Assembly: GCF_029892685.1 (NCBI RefSeq)
Contig: NZ_JARXVD010000001.1
Coordinates: 124,001 to 188,000, forward strand
Reading direction: 5' to 3'
Length of the DNA: 64,000 bases
From: Mycobacterium sp. OTB74
GTDB lineage: Bacteria > Actinomycetota > Actinomycetes > Mycobacteriales > Mycobacteriaceae
Shown here: positions 26,782 through 34,400 of the stretch, one piece after another
Position numbering within the stretch: position 1 is the stretch's first letter
Layout of the letters: every line of letters begins with the position of its first letter
Notes under the pieces: model-generated
Told to the model about the DNA's origin: nothing
The model's input: only the letters and a program-made list of their open reading frames with translations
The model's database searches: none
Program-made: the position numbers and the translations under genes

Positions 26782-28251
26782 ATGACTGGCCGCGCCGCGC
26801 TGTATGCCCGAATCTCGTTCGACAGGTCTGGCGAGGCGATCGGTGTTGACCGCCAGCTCCACGACCTGCGGGCGCTCGCCGACACGCGCGGTTGGCGGGT
26901 GGTGGCCGAGCTGTCCGACAACGACATCAGCGCATCCAAAGGGCAGGAACGCCCCGGTTATGAGCAGGTGTGGCAGTTGGTCCGCAGTGGGCAGGTCGAT
27001 CACGTTGTGGTGTGGCAGACCTCGCGCTTTGTGCGTAGCCGTGCGGACCGCGCCCGGGTCATTACCGAATTCGGAAAACTCGGTGTGGACGTTGTTGCCG
27101 CGCAAGGGCCGAGTCTGGACTTGCGGAGCGCCTACGGTCGTGGGGTTGCTGATCTGATGACGACCTTCGACACGATGGAATCCGAAGTGAAGTCCGAGCG
27201 GGTGGCCGCAGCGATCGCCGACAACGCCCGTCGGGGCAAGGCGTGGGGAATGGTCCCGTTCGGATGGGACCGCACTAATGGCGTGCAGACCATAAATGAG
27301 GATGAAGCGGCGATAGTACGGGAACTTGTGGACCGACTTCTGGCCGGCGAGGCGCTGTCGGCGCTGCGGGAGGATATGAACCGGCGCGATGTCCCGTCGC
27401 CGGGGTGGGCCTCGTGGCACAAACTCCCCGAGGATCGGCGCAAGCAACTGCTGGCCAACAAGGAGCGTGAAGCACCCCCGAGAACATGGGGCTCTGCGAC
27501 GATTAGAGCCCTGGTGCGACGTGACGCCAACGCTGCGATCCGCAAGCGCACCGGTGACACCACTGTCCCCGGTGCGTGGCCCGCCATCATTGAGAAGGCC
27601 AAGCACGACAAGATTCTCGCGATGATGACGTCGCCCGAACGTCGCACGCACACCGGACCACGGCCCGGCGCGCGTAAACATCTGTTGTCGTATGGCATCG
27701 GCGTGTGCGGCGTGTGCGGTGGCCGCTTGCGCTGGGTGTTGCGACAAGGTCGCAAGACGACGCAACCCATATATCAGTGCACTCCGAAGGGTTGCACGGG
27801 TCGCCGCGTCGACTATGTCGACAACATGGTGGGCCGGGTGGTCGTCGCACGACTGGGGGAACCCGACGCACTGAGTCGCGTCCTGGGCAGCGACACGACA
27901 GCGAAGGCGGCGAGCGACAAATTCGACGAGCTGCAGCGACGGTTGGATGAAGCCGCCGATTCGCAGGCTGACGGCAAGATCACCATCGGCCAGTTGGAGC
28001 GGATCACCGCGCGACTATCGCCGGAGTTGGAAGCGGCGAGGCGTGAGCGTGACGCTGCGGTGCGGGCCATCGATGTCGACGTGTTGCGCCTGCTTGCTGG
28101 TCCGCAAGCGTCGCAGCAGTGGGCGGCAATGCCTGTCGCCGCGAAACGGGCCGCGCTGGAGACGTTGGGCGTGGAAGTGGTGATCAATCCCCGTCAGCTG
28201 CATGGGCCGGGGTTTGAGGCGGACTCGATCGAAATTCGCTGGAAAAACTAG
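26782..28251 (+). CDS. int: Large serine recombinase (phage-type integrase)
   Basis: 489 aa. The N-terminal resolvase domain has the nucleophile in YARIS (Ser12), the conserved Arg of VDRQ and the helix-E segment ESEVKSERVAAAIADNARRG. A recombinase domain follows. A zinc-ribbon at about residues 310-337 (CGVCGGRL, then C-X4-C) precedes a coiled-coil region (about 370-430). This is the layout of phiC31/Bxb1/phiRv1-class integrases, which act without host factors on short unlike attP and attB sites. The gene starts 48 bp from attL and reads away from it. Integration into the interrupted gene is inferred from the att cores. Confidence 0.94.
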   Translation: MTGRAALYARISFDRSGEAIGVDRQLHDLRALADTRGWRVVAELSDNDISASKGQERPGYEQVWQLVRSGQVDHVVVWQTSRFVRSRADRARVITEFGKLGVDVVAAQGPSLDLRSAYGRGVADLMTTFDTMESEVKSERVAAAIADNARRGKAWGMVPFGWDRTNGVQTINEDEAAIVRELVDRLLAGEALSALREDMNRRDVPSPGWASWHKLPEDRRKQLLANKEREAPPRTWGSATIRALVRRDANAAIRKRTGDTTVPGAWPAIIEKAKHDKILAMMTSPERRTHTGPRPGARKHLLSYGIGVCGVCGGRLRWVLRQGRKTTQPIYQCTPKGCTGRRVDYVDNMVGRVVVARLGEPDALSRVLGSDTTAKAASDKFDELQRRLDEAADSQADGKITIGQLERITARLSPELEAARRERDAAVRAIDVDVLRLLAGPQASQQWAAMPVAAKRAALETLGVEVVINPRQLHGPGFEADSIEIRWKN

Positions 28252-28424
28252 CGTGTATACTGAGGGCACATAGCCGGTTCTGGAATGTTCGCGGGCTCCA
28301 GTGCGGAGCGGAACATGAGTCGGTACGAATAGCTCGATGATCTCCAGCGATGGGCCAGGCCCTGTGTGGCGTCCCTAGGAAGATGCGATGAGCACTCTAT
28401 ATAGACATCGCGAGTAGATGCACC
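28252..28424 (+). other. Non-coding interval after int, possible small RNA
   Basis: No gene found. A -10-like TATACT lies at 28256-28261. An interrupted dyad ATGTTC...GCTCC/GGAGC...GAACAT covers about 28284-28315. The interval ends in two tandem terminators. A short transcript is possible; no known RNA family was recognised. Confidence 0.35.
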
Positions 28425-28454
28425 GGGAGTCTGCCTGTTGGCAGGCTCCCTTTT
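28425..28454 (+). terminator. Intrinsic terminator 1 after int
   Basis: GGGAG-CTGCC / GGCAG-CTCCC stem (single opposed mismatch) with loop TGTT, followed by TTTT. Confidence 0.82.
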
Positions 28455-28470
28455 CATTTTCACTGACTTA

Positions 28471-28502
28471 AGCGACGACGGTCTGACTGTCGTCGCTTTT
28501 TT
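28471..28502 (+). terminator. Intrinsic terminator 2 after int
   Basis: AGCGACGAC / GTCGTCGCT 9-bp stem followed by a run of six T. Together with the first terminator it insulates int from the small-gene operon beginning at 28521. Confidence 0.85.
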
Positions 28503-28520
28503 GTACCCATAGGACCAAAC

Positions 28521-28649
28521 ATGAACGAAGACAACGGGATTGACGAGTGGGTGCGGCGGCAAGTCGCCGCTGCCCCACCACTGCGAGACGACCAGATCGC
28601 CCGCCTGCGCGAGATTTTCCGCCCGGTGATTGTCGAGGAGGTTGCGTGA
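28521..28649 (+). CDS. Small phage protein, 42 aa
   Basis: 42 aa from ATG 28521, beginning MNEDNGIDEWVRRQVAAAPP and continuing LRDDQIARLREIF to EEVA. The pattern (short acidic start, AAAPPL, then DxQIARLRxIF helix) is common among very small early proteins of mycobacteriophages and actinobacterial elements; their role is unknown. Its TGA overlaps the GTG of the next gene (GTGA), and it opens the small-gene operon 19 bp after the tandem terminators. A recombination-directionality role is possible but has no direct support. Confidence 0.65.
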   Translation: MNEDNGIDEWVRRQVAAAPPLRDDQIARLREIFRPVIVEEVA

Positions 28650-29164
28650 GGACATCGTGGCAACCCAAGCTCGCCAACTGGCAGGAAGACTACGACGTCG
28701 CTGTCGAGGGGATCGACCGCGCCGATCCCGCCAGGGAGCGCACCATCCACATCGGCGAGGAATGGCTGGATGAAAGCGACGGCTATTTCAAGGGCACGAG
28801 ACACCGCACTATCAAACCGGGGCCGCGCAACATTCCCGAATACTGCGGGTGCGGGCGCCCGCTGCCGATTGAGTGGCAGTGGCGGGGCGAATGCGAATTC
28901 GACGGCCCGCTCGGGTGGCGCACCATCAACCCCGCGATGGAGTCGGTGCTTGACGATGACCCGCTTTTGTATCGGGTGCTGCCGTGGTTGTGGACTTTCT
29001 GCCACTGCAATGCGTGTATCGGCCTGAAGCGCAAAAAGGGCCGACCATTCGGGTATTGCGGGCCACGGTGTGAAGCCGACGCCAAGAATGGCCGCAGGAA
29101 ACACAGGAGGCACGCCAAAGGTGCTAAACCGCGGAACAGAAAACGTGCTGAAAGTCACACCTGA
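28646..29164 (+). CDS. Cysteine-rich hypothetical phage protein
   Basis: 172 aa from GTG 28646, coupled to the preceding small gene. Cysteine clusters at EYCGCGRP, CHCNACIG and YCGPRCE suggest one or two zinc-binding modules. The C-terminus is strongly basic (KNGRRKHRRHAKGAKPRNRK), as in nucleic-acid-binding proteins. I do not recognise a named family. It could be a zinc-ribbon DNA or RNA binder controlling element genes. Terminal basic tail and cysteines are direct observations; the role is inference. Confidence 0.65.
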   Translation: MRTSWQPKLANWQEDYDVAVEGIDRADPARERTIHIGEEWLDESDGYFKGTRHRTIKPGPRNIPEYCGCGRPLPIEWQWRGECEFDGPLGWRTINPAMESVLDDDPLLYRVLPWLWTFCHCNACIGLKRKKGRPFGYCGPRCEADAKNGRRKHRRHAKGAKPRNRKRAESHT

Positions 29165-29281
29165 TTCACTTGACTTTCGGGCTCTTATGGTCCGTTAAAT
29201 GGCTTATCTATAGAGGGTTGTTTCCCTCGCATTTTTTTGCCACGAATACGTGGAACCATTACATACAAGGGAGGGGTTGCA

Positions 29282-29497
29282 GTGTGCGCCCATGACGAGG
29301 TTTACCTAAACGGCCAGTGCAAAACCTGCGACCGTGAGCGGAACGACAAGTACCGCCAGCGCCGAAAGCTCGCCATGGCGCTGCTGCATTCCGCGGAGGC
29401 TCGCGGACTGTCCGGCACCGAGGCTATCGCGGCTCTGCAGAACATCGGCTATTGGGAATTACAGGAGTGCGTATCGGCGGGGATCAAACCGCTGTGA
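29282..29497 (+). CDS. Small zinc-finger-like phage protein
   Basis: 71 aa from GTG 29282, chosen because AGGGAGGGG lies about 6 nt upstream; a TTG at 29237 would add 15 residues. The first 16 residues hold C-X11-C-X2-C (CAHDEVYLNGQCKTC) followed by a basic RERNDKYRQRRK stretch and two amphipathic helices. This looks like a small DNA-binding protein. The 117-bp gap before it is AT-richer than its surroundings and could hold a promoter. Its stop overlaps the next GTG (GTGA). Confidence 0.62.
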   Translation: MCAHDEVYLNGQCKTCDRERNDKYRQRRKLAMALLHSAEARGLSGTEAIAALQNIGYWELQECVSAGIKPL

Positions 29498-29703
29498 ACC
29501 ACGCCCAAATCGAATTAGCCCAGCGCGGCCTGCTCCGTCATCTTGTTGGCGTTATCGATCGCGCGCATTTTGATCGCTATCTCGATGCGGTGCCGAACTA
29601 TTCCGGTGGCGCGCCCACCGCTGATGACGTCTCGGATTTGATCGCGGCGACGGCGTCACCGAAGTGGCTGAAAGATATGCGCGAACGAATAGGGGAATTG
29701 TGA
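29494..29703 (+). CDS. Hypothetical small phage protein
   Basis: 69 aa from GTG 29494 overlapping the previous stop. Mostly helical and acidic, ending KWLKDMRERIGEL. No family recognised. Its TGA overlaps the GTG of the next gene, keeping the chain of coupled genes. Confidence 0.6.
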   Translation: MNHAQIELAQRGLLRHLVGVIDRAHFDRYLDAVPNYSGGAPTADDVSDLIAATASPKWLKDMRERIGEL

Positions 29704-29990
29704 AGATGGATCAATGCATGATGCCCTTCCCGGCGCGTAAGTACGCCAAGATCATGGGCAAAATATCCGAAGACGGAATGAACGCGATCATTGATCGGGC
29801 CGCGTGCATGCTCAACCACGTTGATGGCCCCGATGAAGAGGCCGTCAGTGTGGCCGTGGTGGCTCATCTCATCTTCGGGACCGATAGAGGATTCACCGAA
29901 GGGCAGTTGATAAAAGCGTGCTCGGATGACGGGGTGATGCTGACGGCTCGGGGAATCGTCAAGCTAGCCAAGGACGGCATGCGCCTGTGA
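29700..29990 (+). CDS. Hypothetical phage protein
   Basis: 96 aa from GTG 29700 (ATG 29706 is an alternative two codons in). Contains MDQCMMPFPARKYAKIMGK, a hydrophobic helix EEAVSVAVVAHLIFG and a charged end. No family recognised. It overlaps both neighbours by 4 nt and so belongs to the same polycistronic unit as the flanking small genes. Confidence 0.6.
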   Translation: MKMDQCMMPFPARKYAKIMGKISEDGMNAIIDRAACMLNHVDGPDEEAVSVAVVAHLIFGTDRGFTEGQLIKACSDDGVMLTARGIVKLAKDGMRL

Positions 29991-30397
29991 CAACCATCGA
30001 ATTGCCGTGGGCGCCCAGTAGGGCGCATCCCGGTTCGATGCATCGGCAGTCCACCTGGCGCGAGCGGGCCATGGACTTCAACCGGCCCTTGCCGTTGTGG
30101 ATGCGGGTGGCCTTCATGGGATACGCGCACCATCAGTCCAACGGGCACGCCAGTTTCGCCAAGGGTGAGCTCTTCAAGGAATTCAGCACTGCCGCCGGCA
30201 GTGCGCTAGTTCCGCGCAAGCTCTCGGAGAAACAGTTGTACAACGCCCTGGCCGATGCGAAGGAATATGGCTACCTGGACGGTCGGTCGTCGCTGCGGTG
30301 CCTGATTGTCCCGCCGTCATCGGTGTGCGGCGGCCTTAACGACCTGCGCGCACCATGCGGTTATTGCGACGGCAGGAAGACCGGAAGGCGCAAATAG
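29987..30397 (+). CDS. Winged-helix-like DNA-binding phage protein
   Basis: 136 aa from GTG 29987. The central region PLWMRVAFMGYAHHQ...FAKGELFKEF...LSEKQLYNALADAKEYGYL reads as a winged-helix fold. It ends with a strand-like RCLIVPPSS and a CGYCDGRK tail. Similar proteins occur in actinobacterial phages and integrative plasmids near replication or control regions. It is the last gene of the small operon. Two operator-like dyads start exactly at its stop codon, so autoregulation or control of the downstream late block is plausible. It is the best repressor or initiator candidate in the element, without proof. Confidence 0.58.
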   Translation: MTTIELPWAPSRAHPGSMHRQSTWRERAMDFNRPLPLWMRVAFMGYAHHQSNGHASFAKGELFKEFSTAAGSALVPRKLSEKQLYNALADAKEYGYLDGRSSLRCLIVPPSSVCGGLNDLRAPCGYCDGRKTGRRK

Positions 30398-30435
30398 TCA
30401 CAAATAGTGTGACCAAAAGTCATAAATAGTGTGAC
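30397..30435. promoter_or_regulatory. Twin operator-like dyads
   Basis: GTCAC-AAATAGT-GTGAC (30397-30413) and GTCAT-AAATAGT-GTGAC (30419-30435), 22 bp apart, about two helical turns. The first is a perfect interrupted palindrome; the second has one changed base. Spacing and position at a gene end suggest cooperative binding by a dimeric regulator. Confidence 0.6.
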
Positions 30436-30503
30436 CAGAAATCGGCTCTACCAGCAGGTTTAAAAACGGCCCTTCTAAGACTCTAAAGGATGGCGGGCCA
30501 TTG

Positions 30504-30547
30504 GGCAGTCTCGTCTGGAAGCCACTAGGCAGTTTTGTCTGAAAGCC
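30504..30547. repeat. Two 20-bp imperfect direct repeats
   Basis: GGCAGTCTCGTCTGGAAGCC (30504-30523) and GGCAGTTTTGTCTGAAAGCC (30528-30547), 24 bp apart, three mismatches. Confidence 0.7.
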
Positions 30548-30653
30548 TGTTGAACACATTTCGCCAGGGGCCGGTGACGGCCCCACTGGAGCTATCGGGT
30601 TCTGGAGTACCCGACTTTCGCTTTGTGGGCGGGTGCGTTGTACATGATCTCCC

Positions 30654-30726
30654 CGTTAACCATAGAAATCTACTTTCTCGTTAACTGTGGATATCTACTT
30701 CTCGTTAACCATAGACATCTACTTAC
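30654..30726. repeat. Three tandem iteron-like repeats, 24-25 bp
   Basis: Units start at 30654, 30679 and 30703 with consensus CGTTAAC-YRTRGA-ATCTACTT. Each begins with the palindrome GTTAAC. The middle unit contains TGTGGATA, eight of nine bases of a DnaA box (TGTGGATAA). The stretch is markedly AT-richer than its surroundings. Confidence 0.75.
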
Positions 30727-30777
30727 ACCCGTCCGTTTGGCGGCGTATATCAGCGCCCGGTTGAACGTGTTCTGCTG

Positions 30778-30897
30778 GCTCGCTTCGCTCGCGGCGGTCG
30801 CTGGCGCTCCCTGGCGTGCCATTAAGGGCATGGAGGGATTTGTTCAGCAGCGCCGGACAACCCATGGCTTGTGGCACGCCAAGCGAGCGCAGCGAGC
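30778..30897. repeat. Inverted repeat, 15-bp arms 90 bp apart
   Basis: GCTCGCTTCGCTCGC (30778-30792) pairs with GCGAGCGCAGCGAGC (30883-30897), one mismatch. Confidence 0.6.
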
Positions 30898-31053
30898 CGA
30901 ACAGCTAGCCGCGCGCCGGGTTCCGTTTAAAAGATCCTGTCTATAGAAGGCCGAAAAGCTTGCCGCCCGCGGTGGATGACGAACAATGGCGAAGAGCAAT
31001 TGCGTCGGCAACCGGACTCAACAAGGAGACCGTCAACAGCCGCCTCCCGTCGG

Positions 31054-31089
31054 GCAAGAGGTTCCGGAAAATTTTCCGGAACCTCTTGC
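31054..31089. repeat. 36-bp perfect palindrome
   Basis: Both halves are exactly complementary with no spacer: the left half begins GCAAGAGGTTCCGG and the centre is AAAATTTT. As RNA it forms a 14-bp stem with an 8-nt AU loop, but no U-run follows. It could be a protein site, a packaging or replication site, or a bidirectional terminator. Confidence 0.85.
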
Positions 31090-31169
31090 TTGGGGTGGGC
31101 CTCTCCGTATCTGGAGCCGGCTTCCATCACCATGACGGAGGTCGATCCCGCCAACGTAACGCGCGAATT

Positions 31170-31450
31170 GTCCGGAAACCGGACACCTGCCACCTGTCAC
31201 AAATGTGGCACCTGCCGGGTTCTCAAACTTTGACCCCGCGCCGCCCGCCAAGCCGCTCCTCACGGCTCTTCGCCGGCGCGTGGGTCCCGGCAACCCGAGT
31301 GCCCCGACATTGTCGGACGGGTTGCCGGTCGGTGGTGCCGCAGTGGCGGGAGCGGCACCACACCCTCCATGCGTGATTCTGCGGCCTGAAAAGGCCGCTC
31401 CGCACTCTTCTATCCAAAATGCTATTACGTCGCTCCTAGACCCGTCTAGG
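31170..31450. other. Cluster of hairpins upstream of the tape measure gene
   Basis: Stems at 31170-31184 (GTCCGG/CCGGAC), 31188-31210 (TGCCAC/GTGGCA), 31287-31328 (11-bp stem CCGGCAACCCG enclosing CCGACA/TGTCGG), 31334-31359 (GGTGCCGC/GCGGCACC), 31381-31398 (GCGGCC/GGCCGC) and 31435-31450 (CCTAGA/TCTAGG). A structured leader or non-coding RNA is possible. Confidence 0.55.
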
Positions 31451-31485
31451 CGGGCGGGAATCGCTATCCCTGCGGAAGGTGACCA

Positions 31486-34400
31486 ATGGCAACCGTAAAA
31501 ATCGGTATTGATGCCCGAATTCTCAAGGACCGGCTCGACAAGTCCGCCGCCGAGGCGCACAGGCTGGCGCGAACTTGGGGTGGCCGGGCCGGTGAAGGCT
31601 ATTCCCGCGAGTTCGGCAGGGCCGCGCACCTGCGCCCCAAGCTGCCTGACAGCGCCAAGATCGCCGCAGCCGGTGCCAAGGATGGCGCCGCCTACGCCCG
31701 TGGGTTCAACACTGCCGTCCATGGCTCCGGTGTCCACGGCCAGCTCAAGGAACTGATCCACGGCACGGAGCAGTTGGGTGGTGCGCTCGGCAAGCTGGCA
31801 ATGCCCGGTGCCGTGGCTGGCCTGGTGGCTGTGGCCGGCGCTGCCGCTACCGCTAGTGGTGCGTTGGGTCTTCTGCCCGCTGCGCTTCTCGGTGTCGGCA
31901 CCGCGGTCGGTGCGGTCACGGTCGGTCTGCACGACTTCTCCAAGGCACTCGGCGACAGCAACGACATCGAGAAGTTCGGCACCGATCTTAAGCATCTCGC
32001 ACCCGCTGCAGCCGAAGCTGCGACCGAGCTCCGCAACCTTGTTCGTGGCCCGCTGCATGACTTACGGATGGCAACACAGCAATCGTTGTTCACCGGTGTT
32101 GCCGGCGAACTCCACGACCTGTCGTCAGCGTTCGGTCCGCAACTGAGGTCCGCGCTGACCGGTATCGCCGGGGCGATGAATTCCGCATTCCACGGCATTG
32201 GCAACCAATTGTTGAGCCCTGGAACTTCGGGCGCATTGAGTGCCACGCTGAATAACATCGTCGCCGGTTTCCAACAGTTGGCCCCGGCTGCCGCACCATT
32301 CACCGACGCGATGGTGAAGATCGAACAGATCGGTAGTCAATTCTGGCCGCAAATGGCTAAAGGCATCACTGATGCCGCGGTGAAATTCCAGACGTTCATC
32401 CAGAACGCTGCACAAACTGGAAAGCTTCAACAGTGGATGCGCGACGGAATGGACGCCGCCAAGGAATTAGGCAAGATCGTTGCCGATGTGGCACGCATAT
32501 TCGGCGACCTGTCGCCGGTCGGTAAAGTCATCCTCCCGCAAATCGAAGGATTGTTGCGCAGCACCGCCGACATTCTCGGGAAACACCCCGGCTTGATTAA
32601 TGCCGTCTTGGTGGCCTACACGGCGTGGAACACGATTAGCGGCGTATCAAGCCTGATCACCGCGCTGACCACGGTCACCACGGCACTGAAGGCCATCCCG
32701 GCGCTGGCGGCTACCGCTGGCACTGCGATGACCACGAGTCTGGCTGGTGCTGCAATGTTGTTGGGGGACATGGCGATTGCTGCTGGCGCGGTGCTGGCCG
32801 TGATGAAACTGAACGACGATGCCAAAAACTCCAGCATCAACACCTACGGGAACGATTCACCTGCCCAACGGTGGATGAATGCGCACCCGCAGTTTGCTAC
32901 ACCACCACCGGGCGGGATTCCGGGGAGCTCGAATTACACACCGCCGGCTGCACCGAACCTGAATCCCAACGACTACATGCCGAAATACGATTTGGGTCCG
33001 CAGGTGCAACCCAATTTCAACGGCAACCCGCACCAAGCCGGCCCGCTGCAATACGGCACTGACACGCCGTGGTCGAAACCGGGTCTCGGGTATTTCGACA
33101 AAGACACCAACCAAATCTGGGAAGACCAGAATAAGGTGGTTCAGCAGGCGCAATCGTTGCGTGATTCGCGGATGGATTTGGCGAAACTCCAGCAGGACAC
33201 CAATGCCTCGGATGAGCAACTCTTGCACGCGAAAGAGAAAATCGCACAGCAGGAACATGCGTTCACTCAGTCGCAATTAGATTTGGCTCAAGCCCAGCGC
33301 GGTAAATGGACGAAGGTAGAGAACGCCTTCGACGCTTTCGGCGAGTTGGGCGCGCACCTTGATAAAGACCTCGGCATCTCCAAGGGACTGCCTGGATTGG
33401 CTGACAACCTGGTGAAGTTCGTGGCCAGCCTGGCCACCGCACCTTTGATGGGTAACCTGGCCATGACGGCCTCACAAGGCAACGGTGCCTACGGGCTGAT
33501 CGGCTCGCTGTTCGGTGGATCGAAAGTTCAGGAAACACCCGGTTTCGATCAAATCCAGTCCAGCGCAACAACTTTCGACACGTCGGCGAACACATTCTCC
33601 AACGCGGTTACTCAATTCACATCCGCGGTGACCGGCAACCCTGGTCAGCCCGGTAGCGGTGGTCAGCCGGGTTTGGGCAACGCCGCGACGATCACCGCGG
33701 GCGGCACTACGGGTAATTCCCCGATCCCGCTGACCCAACTACCTAATGGTTCGTGGACTTCACCCAACCCGGCGTGGGCGCATCTGATCCAGCGCGAATC
33801 GGGCGGCAACCCCGGTATCGAGCAGCAAATCTATGACGCCAACGGTGGACCCGGGTCGCCCAATTCGGCGCGCGGACTGTTCCAGATCACCCCGAACACG
33901 TGGGCGCGCAACGGTGGTCCAGCGTTCGCCCCCGACCCGCGTTTGGCGACACCGCAGCAGCAGGCGATTGTCGCGGCAAACATTCTCCGGGCCAACCCCT
34001 CCGGTGGCGACTGGGGCGCTGGCGGTCCGGGCCGCGAGAATGCGGGACAGCTTCTTGCCGGACTGCTGCCCACTGGCGGTGGTCAAGGGTTGCCGATCCC
34101 GGCAGGACCGAAGTTGGATTTCAACAGTCCAGCATTCTCGATCGGCAACGCCGGCAGCATCCCTGGTACGCCAAAACCGGGAATGCCGTCAATCGGACCG
34201 GCCGGAAACCTGCCCGCTGGACCACTGCCGGGACCGTTGTCCATCGGCAATGCGGGTTACACCCCGCAAGCACCACCCCAACCCCAGCCGGGCTGGCAAC
34301 CGCAAAGCGCCGGACCGATCGGGCCGTCCGGTAGTGGAGCGCTCGGCGTGGCAGCAGCATCAGGTGGTGGACTCGGCGGCATGAGTGCGGCGGCGGCGCA

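Larger units (their letters stand above)
30398..31485. other. 1.1-kb non-coding control region of the element
   Basis: No convincing gene between the small-gene operon and the tape measure. It contains twin dyads, 20-bp repeats (30504-30547), a GGGGCCG/CGGCCCC hairpin (30567-30584), three tandem iteron-like repeats (30654-30726), a 15-bp inverted repeat with arms 90 bp apart (30778-30897), a 36-bp perfect palindrome (31054-31089) and at least six further hairpins (31170-31450). A short frame at 30960-31090 encodes DDEQWRRAIASATGLNKETV, HTH-like, but runs into the palindrome and is probably a relic. Confidence 0.7.

Noticed and set aside
30654..30726. CRISPR-like short repeat array
   Set aside because: Only three units in direct tandem without spacers, and no cas genes; iteron-like instead.
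30623..30946. 107-codon frame over the iteron region
   Set aside because: Runs through the tandem repeats, lacks a ribosome site and matches no family; repeats explain the open frame.
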